Part shown: in pieces, positions 34,829 to 42,194 of the stretch
Position numbering within the stretch: the first letter of the stretch is position 1
Layout of the letters: every line of letters starts with the position of its first letter
Source of the DNA: Soonwooa buanensis
GTDB lineage: Bacteria > Bacteroidota > Bacteroidia > Flavobacteriales > Weeksellaceae
Length of the DNA: 64,000 nt
Direction: 5' to 3'
Assembly (NCBI RefSeq): GCF_900167905.1
Contig: NZ_FUYZ01000009.1
Span: 62,001 to 126,000 of the forward strand
Translations under genes and position numbers: made by a program
The notes under the pieces: generated by a model
Told to the model about the DNA's origin: nothing
The model's database searches: none
Seen by the model: the letters and a program-made list of their open reading frames with translations, nothing else

Positions 34829-36196
34829 ATGCAAAAACTCCGATATTCTCGATATTTTAAAAGCCTTATGATACTATTAGATATGATTCTAGTAGCATCT
34901 GTTTTTGTGATATTTTATTATCGAAATTTTGAATGGAAATACGACTCAGTTGAGATTGAGCAAAATCTACTTTCTACAGCATTACTATGTTTATTTTGGA
35001 TACTATTGAGTGGCCGTACTCGATTATACCACGTCCCAAGAAGCCTAACATTTACTAGTTACCTTGAGAGGATTATTGTTCACATCTTCATTTTCTTTTT
35101 GGGTGTCATTCTATTAGGAAAGGTAAGTAATAACGAATTTTTAAAAACAGAACGTTTCTATCTTGCTGGCTTTATGCTTCTGGTAATGATACCTTTTAAA
35201 AGTTTGGTTTTTTCTCTTTTAAAATACATTAGAACTTTAGGGAAAAATCACCGAAACGTCATGTTAATTGGAGAAAGTACATCAACTGAAATCTTAAAAG
35301 AAATCATAGAAACTAGACCTGATTATGGTTATAAAATTTATGATTATCCTCATTCTAAAATTGATATTAACGAGTTAATAACTTTTTGGAAGAAAGAAGG
35401 AATCCATACTGTTTTTCTCCCTTCTGAAAATTGTTTAGAAGCAGATTTAGAAAGAAAAATATTTCTTGCTGCTGAAAGTAACAAAGTCATTATTTCATTA
35501 GTGCCGAATATCATCCAGAATAATTTTTTTGAATACGATATTAACTATATTGTAACTCTACCCGTTTTAACGCCGACTAAATATCCTTTGGATTATTTCA
35601 CGAATGCATTATTAAAGAGATGTTTTGATATTGTCTTTTCAGTAGTTGTTTTATTCGGGGTTTGCTCTTGGTTATTTCCTATTATTGCTATTTTAATAAA
35701 GTTAGACAGTAAAGGTTCTATCTTTTTTAAACAAAAGCGTTATGGTTTTCATGAAGAAATTTTTGAATGTTGGAAGTTCCGCACAATGGTCAACAATGCA
35801 GATTCCACAACCAAAACAACAGAAGTTGGTGATAAACGCATTACTAAACTTGGAAAATTTCTTCGAAAATCCAGCATCGACGAACTGCCCCAATTTATTA
35901 ATGTTTTTAAAGGCGAAATGTCTGTTATCGGACCACGACCACACATGCTTTTAGTTGACGAATTTTACAAACCAAAGATTAGTCGTTACAGCATTCGAAG
36001 TCTTGTAAAGCCAGGAATAACGGGACTTGCGCAAGTCAATGGACTACGTGGTGATGATGGCGATATGAACATCCAAATGAAAAAAAGAGCACTTGCCGAC
36101 GCTTTTTATGTGAAAAACTGGAGTTTTAGCCTAGATTTTGTTATTATTCTCAAAACCATATACTTGGTAATTGTTGGAGATAAAAATGCACGATAA
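34829..36196 (+). CDS. Polyprenyl glycosylphosphotransferase (WcaJ/WbaP-type sugar transferase)
   Basis: Protein of 455 aa. Four or five membrane helices lie in the first 130 residues, followed by a nucleotide-binding-like domain (NVMLIGESTSTEILKEI), another helix near 270-290, and the catalytic bacterial sugar transferase domain. The diagnostic motifs are FECWKFRTMVNNAD, RKSSIDELPQFINVFKGEMSVIGPRPH and VKPGITGLAQVNG. It loads the first sugar phosphate on undecaprenyl phosphate for exopolysaccharide or capsule. No other polysaccharide genes are adjacent, which is unusual for a pathway-specific initiator. Confidence 0.93.
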   Translation: MQKLRYSRYFKSLMILLDMILVASVFVIFYYRNFEWKYDSVEIEQNLLSTALLCLFWILLSGRTRLYHVPRSLTFTSYLERIIVHIFIFFLGVILLGKVSNNEFLKTERFYLAGFMLLVMIPFKSLVFSLLKYIRTLGKNHRNVMLIGESTSTEILKEIIETRPDYGYKIYDYPHSKIDINELITFWKKEGIHTVFLPSENCLEADLERKIFLAAESNKVIISLVPNIIQNNFFEYDINYIVTLPVLTPTKYPLDYFTNALLKRCFDIVFSVVVLFGVCSWLFPIIAILIKLDSKGSIFFKQKRYGFHEEIFECWKFRTMVNNADSTTKTTEVGDKRITKLGKFLRKSSIDELPQFINVFKGEMSVIGPRPHMLLVDEFYKPKISRYSIRSLVKPGITGLAQVNGLRGDDGDMNIQMKKRALADAFYVKNWSFSLDFVIILKTIYLVIVGDKNAR

Positions 36197-36223
36197 TCTC
36201 CGCAAAAAGTTTAATTTTACAAA

Positions 36224-36976
36224 ATGTTTAGAAGATTATTTAAGGCAATAGGCGAATACGTTCTCTTGTTAGGAAAAGTAATAAGCAAACCGCAAAAAAT
36301 GCAGGTTTTCATGAAGCTACTCATGAGAGAAATATACGACCTAGGCGTTAATTCGTTTGGATTGGTACTTTTCACATCTTTCTTCGTGGGCGCAGTTGTA
36401 GCCATCCAGATGTTTAACAACTTCTCTGCTTCTAGTTTTCCGATTCCTTTATCATTTATTGGATATGCAACAAAGGTTGTCTTAATCCTCGAGTTTTCAC
36501 CAACGATTATTTCGGTAATTCTTGCGGGTAAAGTAGGATCATATATCGCATCAAGTATTGGTACAATGCGTGTTACAGAGCAGATCGACGCACTAGATAT
36601 TATGGGTGTTAACTCTCCTAATTTTTTGATTTTACCTAAAATTTTTGCGAGCGTTATTTTTAATCCTTTATTAATTGCAATAAGTATTGCTGTAGGTATT
36701 TGGGGTGGACATATTGCTGGTATCGTTACTAAAAACTGGACAGAAGCAGATTATATTACTGGTATCCAAATGTATATGCCTTCATTCTTTATTTGGTATG
36801 CATTTTTGAAAACTGCAGTTTTTGCTTTTTTAATTGCCACAATTCCTGCTTATTTTGGATATAATGTAAAAGGAGGTTCACTAGAAGTTGGTCGTGCAAG
36901 TACGCAGGCGGTTGTTTGGACAATCGTATCAATTATTATTTGTGACTTATTATTAACCCAAATGCTTTTAAGCTAA
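36224..36976 (+). CDS. mlaE: MlaE-family ABC transporter permease
   Basis: Integral membrane protein of 250 aa: MlaE-type opening (FMKLLMREIYDLGVNSFGLVLFTSFFVGAVVAIQMFN), then the conserved PTIISVILAGKVGSYIASSIGTMRVTEQIDALDIMGVN and a C-terminal PAYFGYNVKGGSLEVGRASTQAVV. MlaE works with the MlaF ATPase in phospholipid traffic between inner and outer membranes. Its stop overlaps the ATPase start by one base. No MlaD (MCE) gene follows directly, so that part is encoded elsewhere. Confidence 0.94.
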   Translation: MFRRLFKAIGEYVLLLGKVISKPQKMQVFMKLLMREIYDLGVNSFGLVLFTSFFVGAVVAIQMFNNFSASSFPIPLSFIGYATKVVLILEFSPTIISVILAGKVGSYIASSIGTMRVTEQIDALDIMGVNSPNFLILPKIFASVIFNPLLIAISIAVGIWGGHIAGIVTKNWTEADYITGIQMYMPSFFIWYAFLKTAVFAFLIATIPAYFGYNVKGGSLEVGRASTQAVVWTIVSIIICDLLLTQMLLS

Positions 36977-37755
36977 TGATAGAAGTTAAAGATTTAAAAA
37001 AGAGCTTTGACGGAACTGAAGTTCTTAAAGGTATTACTACAACTTTTGAAACAGGAAAAGTTAATCTCATTATCGGACAAAGTGGTTCTGGGAAAACGGT
37101 TTTCCTAAAAAGTTTACTTAATGTATATCAACCTACAAGTGGCGCTATTTTATTTGATGGTCGTAACATTGTTGATATGTCTCGTGACGAAAAACAATTA
37201 TTAAGATCAGAAATAGGAACAGTTTTCCAAGGAAGTGCGCTTTTTGACTCGATGACTGTTGAGGAGAATATACAATTCCCGCTAGATATGTTTACGAATA
37301 TGACTTTCCGTGAGAAGAAACGTAAAGTTTTACAAGTAATTGGTCGTGTTAATCTACAAAATGCCAATAGAAAATTCCCGTCAGAGATTTCTGGTGGAAT
37401 GCAAAAACGTGTTGCCATCGCGAGAGCAATTGTCAACAATCCGAAGTATCTTTTTTGTGACGAACCTAACTCTGGTCTTGATCCTTATACATCTAATGTT
37501 ATCGATGATCTTTTAATGGAAATTACAAAAGAATACAACACTACAACCATCATTAATACCCACGATATGAACTCGGTAATGACCATTGGAGAAAAGATTT
37601 TGTATCTTCGTCTCGGTGTTAAAGAATGGGAAGGCAATAAAGATATTTTGGCCACAGCTAAGAATAAAAACTTAATTGACTTCGTTTACTCATCAGAATT
37701 GTTCAAGCAATTAAGACACTTTATGCTTGAAAATGATCAAACAAGTTTAACGTAA
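36976..37755 (+). CDS. mlaF: MlaF-type ABC transporter ATP-binding protein
   Basis: Protein of 259 aa. Walker A is GQSGSGKT (34-41), the signature SGGMQKRVAIARAIV is the Mla/Ttg2A-type sequence, and Walker B is YLFCDEPNSGLDP; the H-loop is in NTHDMNSV. It is translationally coupled to mlaE (1-base overlap). Together they form the inner-membrane part of a lipid transporter. The following barrel gene, 13 bases downstream, may share the transcript. Confidence 0.95.
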   Translation: MIEVKDLKKSFDGTEVLKGITTTFETGKVNLIIGQSGSGKTVFLKSLLNVYQPTSGAILFDGRNIVDMSRDEKQLLRSEIGTVFQGSALFDSMTVEENIQFPLDMFTNMTFREKKRKVLQVIGRVNLQNANRKFPSEISGGMQKRVAIARAIVNNPKYLFCDEPNSGLDPYTSNVIDDLLMEITKEYNTTTIINTHDMNSVMTIGEKILYLRLGVKEWEGNKDILATAKNKNLIDFVYSSELFKQLRHFMLENDQTSLT

Positions 37756-37768
37756 AATTTATATATTC

Positions 37769-38407
37769 ATGAAAAAATTAATCACAGCGATGGCAATGTT
37801 TGCAAGTGTTGCAGCATTTTCGCAAGTTACATTAGGAGCGAGAGCTAACCTTTTGTTCAATACATCTTCAGCAAAATGGAAGGATATTAAAAACACAGCT
37901 TCTAATGCTTGGGAAAGCAACGGAAAGAGCAACACTGGATTTAATTTTGGTCTTTCTGCTAAAATTAATCTTCCTGTAACTTCTCTTTTTGTAATGCCAG
38001 AAATCTATTACACAAGTATCAAAAACTCCGTTGAAGTTAATGATCCTGTTGCTGGTAAAAATATAGAACTTGAAGCTAAAAACGATAGAATAGACATTCC
38101 TGTTTTATTAGGTTATAACCTAATGGGAGAAACTTTGAGTGCTTTTGTTGGTCCTGTTTTTTCAGTTAACACTTCAAAAGACAATAAGTTTGAGAACTTT
38201 ACAGAATCTGAAGCTAAAGACTTTGGTGTTGGTTACCAATTTGGTGCAAATGTAACACTTAAGAAATTCGTTATTAATGCAAGATACGAAGGAGCCTTCT
38301 CTAAAGATGAAAGAAAATTCATCAATTCAGTTGGAGGTAGCAATACAGAGATTAACTATGACAATAGACCAAGCTTCTTTATCCTAGGTTTGGGTTACAA
38401 TTTCTAG
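37769..38407 (+). CDS. Outer-membrane beta-barrel (porin-family) protein
   Basis: Protein of 212 aa with a signal peptide (MKKLITAMAMFASVAAFSQ) and alternating amphipathic strands ending in RPSFFILGLGYNF, an aromatic C-terminus typical of outer-membrane barrels (about eight strands). It is of the PorT/OMP_b-brl_2 kind abundant in Bacteroidota. It lies 13 bases after mlaF, so an outer-membrane role alongside lipid transport is possible but unproven. A strong terminator follows. Confidence 0.88.
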   Translation: MKKLITAMAMFASVAAFSQVTLGARANLLFNTSSAKWKDIKNTASNAWESNGKSNTGFNFGLSAKINLPVTSLFVMPEIYYTSIKNSVEVNDPVAGKNIELEAKNDRIDIPVLLGYNLMGETLSAFVGPVFSVNTSKDNKFENFTESEAKDFGVGYQFGANVTLKKFVINARYEGAFSKDERKFINSVGGSNTEINYDNRPSFFILGLGYNF

Positions 38408-38428
38408 TAAAAAAATTTAATTAAATAA

Positions 38429-38460
38429 AAAGAGCAGAATTACAAATAATTCTGCTCTTT
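38429..38460. terminator. Bidirectional terminator
   Basis: AAAGAGCAGAATT and AATTCTGCTCTTT form a perfect 13-bp stem over a 6-base loop. It contains the stop codon of the convergent gene, so it serves both strands. Confidence 0.9.
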
Positions 38461-38757
38461 GTTTTGTTGTTTAGCCGCCTCTTCCTGTTCTTTAGCCAAA
38501 GCTTGTTGTTGCTTTTCAAGCTCTAACTTATCTTTTTGTAATTGCTTGTAAGCTTTTCTACGCTCATCTTCCTTTATAGCGCTTCCCTTACTCACATAAC
38601 CAACAATCCCTCCGATTATCAAACCCAAACCGACACCAGCCATTACTCCCATAAAGTGGGAAAGTTTCATTTCTCCTACAGAAAAATTGGTTGTTGCGTA
38701 AAATAGTAAAGCTGCAATCCCAAATAGGACTAATCCTATAATTGTTAAACTTCTCAT
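38440..38757 (-). CDS. Small membrane protein with C-terminal charged coil
   Basis: Protein of 105 aa: two hydrophobic helices (about 3-23 and 35-60, with MGVMAGVGLGLIIGGIVGY) followed by a 40-residue Lys/Glu/Gln-rich helix (EDERRKAYKQLQKDKLELEKQQQALAKEQEEAAKQQNKEQ) likely to form a coiled coil. No named family is recognised. A TAAATTTG box at 38784-38791 on the minus strand is a candidate promoter. Its stop lies in the terminator shared with the barrel gene. Confidence 0.75.
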   Translation of the reverse strand: MRSLTIIGLVLFGIAALLFYATTNFSVGEMKLSHFMGVMAGVGLGLIIGGIVGYVSKGSAIKEDERRKAYKQLQKDKLELEKQQQALAKEQEEAAKQQNKEQNYL

Positions 38758-39021
38758 AGTTTTATTTTTTGTGTTTTAAGATACAAATTTAAGAATGCAT
38801 CTTGTAAAAATTATAATTTTTGAAAAAGCTTTTGAAAAAAAATTTAGAACAAATATGAACTAAATTTTAATAATAATGCAAAATACCCAACATAACACAA
38901 AGTTACAATGCGTATACAAAATAAATCACAACTTATTGATTAATAAAACAATACAAATAATCTAATAGCGTCACATTTAAAAAAACCAAGATTTTCAATG
39001 ATAAAATAATTCTTTATTTTT

Positions 39022-39029
39022 TAGTTTTG
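39022..39029 (+). promoter_or_regulatory. -7 promoter box before the repeat-rich exported protein
   Basis: TAGTTTTG fits TAnnTTTG and lies 24 bases before the ATG at 39054. The rest of the 38758-39053 spacer is AT-rich and I see no other feature in it. Confidence 0.4.
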
Positions 39030-39053
39030 CATAAAATTTAATACAAATTGATC

Positions 39054-41270
39054 ATGAAAAAAAGAATTCTAAGCATTGCCTTATTATGTTCATTTTTATT
39101 TGCTTCAGCACAAGTTGGGATCGACACGACAGCGCCCTATTCAACATTGCATGTACGCGAAAAACGTAATACAGCAAACACCAATACAGCAACTGCAAAG
39201 GATGGTATTATCCCACCATCTTTGACAAAGAAAGAACTTTCGCTTAAAGCATCGGGTACTTATAGTAGCTCGCAAAATGGAGCCATGGTTTTCGTGACTG
39301 ATGTGTCATTAGCAACCATTGCAACAGATCCAAGTTTTGCCCAAGTTTCTAATATTGATTCAGCTGGATACTATTATTATAGCTCAACTGCAAACAAATG
39401 GATTAAATTAACGCCTAATGTTCCTATTCAAGATTTACGCATGCTTACAAACAATAACCATGTAACTCAAGATGCTGGATTCGGAAGCAATGGAACATCT
39501 TTAGGAACTGGAACAGATAATATTGCCATCGGGAAAGACGGTCAAAAATCTATTACTACGGGAACCAGAAACATCTCCTTAGGTACCAACGTCTTAAGTT
39601 CTAACACTACTGGCAACAGTGCAATCGGTATTGGTTACAATGCCTTATCAAAAGTAATTGCTACAACTAGTGCAACCGCACCTATAGCGATTGGTGAAAG
39701 CGCTTTGCAAAACCTTACTTCTGGTGACTCTATGTTAGCGATTGGCAACAATGCTTTATCAACGTTTACTAACGGAGGACACTACTCTATTGCAATTGGC
39801 AATAACGCACTTGCAGCAAACAACAATAGTTGGAACACCGCCGTTGGAGTAAACTCTTTACAAAGTGCAACTGGCAGTAATAATTCCGCATTTGGATATC
39901 GCACCGGAACTTCAATGACCACAGGTGTAAACAACACATATATTGGCGCCTCGACTGCAGTATTTCTTAAATCTAGCGTTGATCATAATCAAAATACATT
40001 TGTAGGATCGCAAATCACACAAAATACATCAGGAACTACACCTGGTTTTGATGTCAAATATGATGGAGTATCGGCTTTAGGAGCAACCTCCCTACAAAAG
40101 CTACCAACGACTTTAAATGCTATTAGCCAATCGAGTTTTTTAGGAACAAATGCTACTGTAGCACCATCCTACACAGAAACAAGTCTAAACTTCGGAACAG
40201 CAATTGGGGCGCAAGCTAAAGTGGGCGCAAGTAATTCAATTGTCTTAGGAAGACTACCAAATTCTACGTTAGACAATAATGGTATACCAACTACCAATCC
40301 TCAAGATAATGTAGGCATCGGTGTAATTGCACCAACAAATGCTTTACATGTCAAAACTACAGCGACAGCCGACCCTGTAAGAATCGAAGGTTTACAAGCA
40401 GAAACAGGAACTACAAATAATGTTCTTGTTGTCGATGGAACAGGTGTTATAAAAACTGCTAGTCGTAATAGCATGTCTGGTGGAGCTACAGTTACCGCTA
40501 GTAATGGATTGACTAAGTCTACAAATGATATACAACTTGGTGGCCCATTGTCAAAAGCGACAACAATTGCGCAAGGCGCTAATCCTATAGCTTTTACAAG
40601 TACAGCAACCAACGCATTCTCAGTAGATGGAAGTACATTATCGGTTGATGCAGCTAACCATCGTGTGGGTATTGGTACGACAACACCTGCTCAAAAACTA
40701 CATGTTTCATCTGGTAATGTTCAAATTAATGACATTAATACAAACATTGGTACTTCTGGGACTGATAGACAGGTAGTAGCTGACGCTAACGGAGTACTAA
40801 AAACTATTAATTTTGGCAATTATACAGTTTTCCATGCACAATTAAAAGCAACCCAATCAATTCCAGCCAATACTGTTACAACACTTTTATATAATTCTCC
40901 AGTAACCAACTCAGGTCTTTACTCCTATAACACCGATACTGGGATACTAACCTTTAATGAATCTGGAAATTATCTTATAACGATGCAGGCTGGTTTCGCT
41001 GGCTTACAAGAAAAATCACAGCTGGTATTAGGGATTAGAACAATTACGACAGATGTATACTTAGGAAGAGGCAGTCATTATAATGCTGTACCAACAAGTA
41101 CTGCATTAGGCGAATTAATGTCTTATACAACAATGCTTCAGGTTACAAGTGGTCAACAGATCAAATTTACTGCAGTCGTAAATATTGGAACTACCAATAC
41201 TGTTCTAAAAGATGAAACAGGTGGTACTGGAAGTGGCAATGTCACTAATGTTACAATTCAAAAAATATAA
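39054..41270 (+). CDS. Large exported protein with YadA-head-like repeats and a C-terminal jelly-roll-like domain
   Basis: Protein of 738 aa with a signal peptide (MKKRILSIALLCSFLFASAQ). Residues about 155-300 hold a series of roughly 14-24-residue repeats of the IAIGxxAL / AxGxxSL kind (IAIGESALQNLTSGDS, LAIGNNALSTFTNG, IAIGNNALAANNN) like the left-handed roll of YadA heads. Two VGIGxxxPxxxLHVxx motifs follow (near 422 and 539), as in chaperone-processed tail fibres and Bacteroidota surface proteins. The last 150 residues look beta-rich and C1q/TNF-like. No T9SS sorting signal or YadA anchor is seen. Function is probably surface or extracellular binding. Confidence 0.8.
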   Translation: MKKRILSIALLCSFLFASAQVGIDTTAPYSTLHVREKRNTANTNTATAKDGIIPPSLTKKELSLKASGTYSSSQNGAMVFVTDVSLATIATDPSFAQVSNIDSAGYYYYSSTANKWIKLTPNVPIQDLRMLTNNNHVTQDAGFGSNGTSLGTGTDNIAIGKDGQKSITTGTRNISLGTNVLSSNTTGNSAIGIGYNALSKVIATTSATAPIAIGESALQNLTSGDSMLAIGNNALSTFTNGGHYSIAIGNNALAANNNSWNTAVGVNSLQSATGSNNSAFGYRTGTSMTTGVNNTYIGASTAVFLKSSVDHNQNTFVGSQITQNTSGTTPGFDVKYDGVSALGATSLQKLPTTLNAISQSSFLGTNATVAPSYTETSLNFGTAIGAQAKVGASNSIVLGRLPNSTLDNNGIPTTNPQDNVGIGVIAPTNALHVKTTATADPVRIEGLQAETGTTNNVLVVDGTGVIKTASRNSMSGGATVTASNGLTKSTNDIQLGGPLSKATTIAQGANPIAFTSTATNAFSVDGSTLSVDAANHRVGIGTTTPAQKLHVSSGNVQINDINTNIGTSGTDRQVVADANGVLKTINFGNYTVFHAQLKATQSIPANTVTTLLYNSPVTNSGLYSYNTDTGILTFNESGNYLITMQAGFAGLQEKSQLVLGIRTITTDVYLGRGSHYNAVPTSTALGELMSYTTMLQVTSGQQIKFTAVVNIGTTNTVLKDETGGTGSGNVTNVTIQKI

Positions 41271-41280
41271 ATTTAATATA

Positions 41281-41314
41281 AGAGATTAAGCATATTGTTT
41301 AATCTCTTTTTTTT
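41281..41314 (+). terminator. Terminator after the repeat-rich exported protein
   Basis: AGAGATTAA and TTAATCTCT form a perfect 9-bp stem over a 9-base loop, followed by a run of eight T. Confidence 0.9.
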
Positions 41315-41362
41315 ACATTATAAAAATTTTGAAAGTAAATATAGTAAAAAAACAACCTAGAA

Positions 41363-41411
41363 TTGATATAACTATTCTTATAAACCTATCTTTGTGTTAA
41401 AATAACGCAAA
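41363..41411 (+). promoter_or_regulatory. Promoter and operator palindrome before the NrtR-like gene
   Basis: A TTG (41363-41365), a 21-base spacer and TATCTTTG (41387-41394) form a Bacteroidota promoter. Overlapping the -7 box is a 21-base near-palindrome at 41391-41411 with arms TTTGTGTTA and TAACGCAAA (8 of 10 position pairs complementary). The ATG is 2 bases after it. The same palindrome occurs at 42174-42194 before the TonB receptor gene, which suggests autoregulation by the encoded Nudix-type repressor. Confidence 0.6.
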
Positions 41412-41412
41412 A

Positions 41413-42087
41413 ATGCAAAATATAAAAGTAGCCGTTGATGCTGTTGTATTTGGATATTTCGAAAATAAAGAATTGCATATTCTTTTAATTAAAAGAAATA
41501 TAGAACCTTTTCTCGACTCTTGGGCATTACCTGGTGGTTTAGTAAAAAACGAAGAAACTTTGGAGGAAGCTATTTCTCGGGAACTTCACGAGGAAACTGG
41601 TGTTAAAACAACCTTCATTGAACAGCTATACACATTTGGAGAACTCGATCGGGATCCTAGAAATCGCGTTATTTCGGTGGCTTATCTTGGTCTTGTTAAT
41701 CCAAAATCATACGACCTTAAAGCTTCCACAGATGCATCGGACGCACAATGGTTTAGTATTAATAATCTTCCCAATCTCGCATTCGATCACTTAACGATTG
41801 TTACAAAAGCCTTAGAGCGTCTACGAACTAAAATCCAATATCAACCAATTGGTTTCAATCTTTTAAAAACAGAATTTGCATTTTCGGATCTAGAAAGTCT
41901 TTATCAAAGTATTTTAGGAAGAGACGTTGATCGTCGTAATTTCAGAAAAAAAATAATGAGTTACAATCTCTTAATCGAAACCAAGAATTTAAGAAAAGAA
42001 GGAAGCGGTAGACCGGCTAAACTATTTCAATTTAACCAAGAGAAATATCAGAGCTTGGAACAACAAGGCTTTTATTTCGAAGTTTAA
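41413..42087 (+). CDS. Nudix-domain transcriptional regulator, NrtR-like
   Basis: Protein of 224 aa. The N-terminal Nudix domain has a complete signature (G42 to V64: GLVKNEETLEEAISRELHEETG, split here as the GxxxxxE and REL-x-EE-x-G parts), and a C-terminal winged helix-turn-helix (about 150-224, with RDVDRRNFRKKIM and LRKEGSGRPAKLFQFNQ) is the NrtR/AraR arrangement. NrtR-type proteins sense ADP-ribose or related NAD metabolites and repress NAD genes. The downstream TonB receptor-nadR operon supports an NAD role over sugar regulation. The intact Nudix box leaves real hydrolase activity possible. Confidence 0.88.
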   Translation: MQNIKVAVDAVVFGYFENKELHILLIKRNIEPFLDSWALPGGLVKNEETLEEAISRELHEETGVKTTFIEQLYTFGELDRDPRNRVISVAYLGLVNPKSYDLKASTDASDAQWFSINNLPNLAFDHLTIVTKALERLRTKIQYQPIGFNLLKTEFAFSDLESLYQSILGRDVDRRNFRKKIMSYNLLIETKNLRKEGSGRPAKLFQFNQEKYQSLEQQGFYFEV

Positions 42088-42146
42088 TTTTACATATTGA
42101 TTTTCAGTATTTTAAACATTTGCGTAAAATAAACATTAATTAAAAT

Positions 42147-42194
42147 TTTGAAAGTTAAAAAATCAATTATACATTTGTGTAAAATTAACACAAA
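42147..42194 (+). promoter_or_regulatory. Promoter and operator palindrome before the TonB receptor-nadR operon
   Basis: TTTG (42147-42150), a 19-base spacer and TACATTTG (42170-42177) are an excellent Bacteroidota promoter. The palindrome at 42174-42194, with arms TTTGTGT and ACACAAA (9 of 10 pairs complementary), starts inside the -7 box and ends directly before the ATG. A weaker relative beginning TTTGCGTAAAAT lies at 42119-42139. A repressor bound here would block transcription initiation. Confidence 0.7.

Noticed and set aside
34829-36196. Sugar phosphotransferase as the start of a capsule gene cluster
   Set aside because: The genes after it are an Mla-type transporter and a barrel protein; no glycosyltransferase, flippase or polymerase genes are present in this part of the window.
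42119-42139. Third copy of the NrtR-type palindrome (TTTGCGTAAAAT...)
   Set aside because: Only the left half matches; most symmetric positions of the right half do not pair, so it is not counted as an operator.
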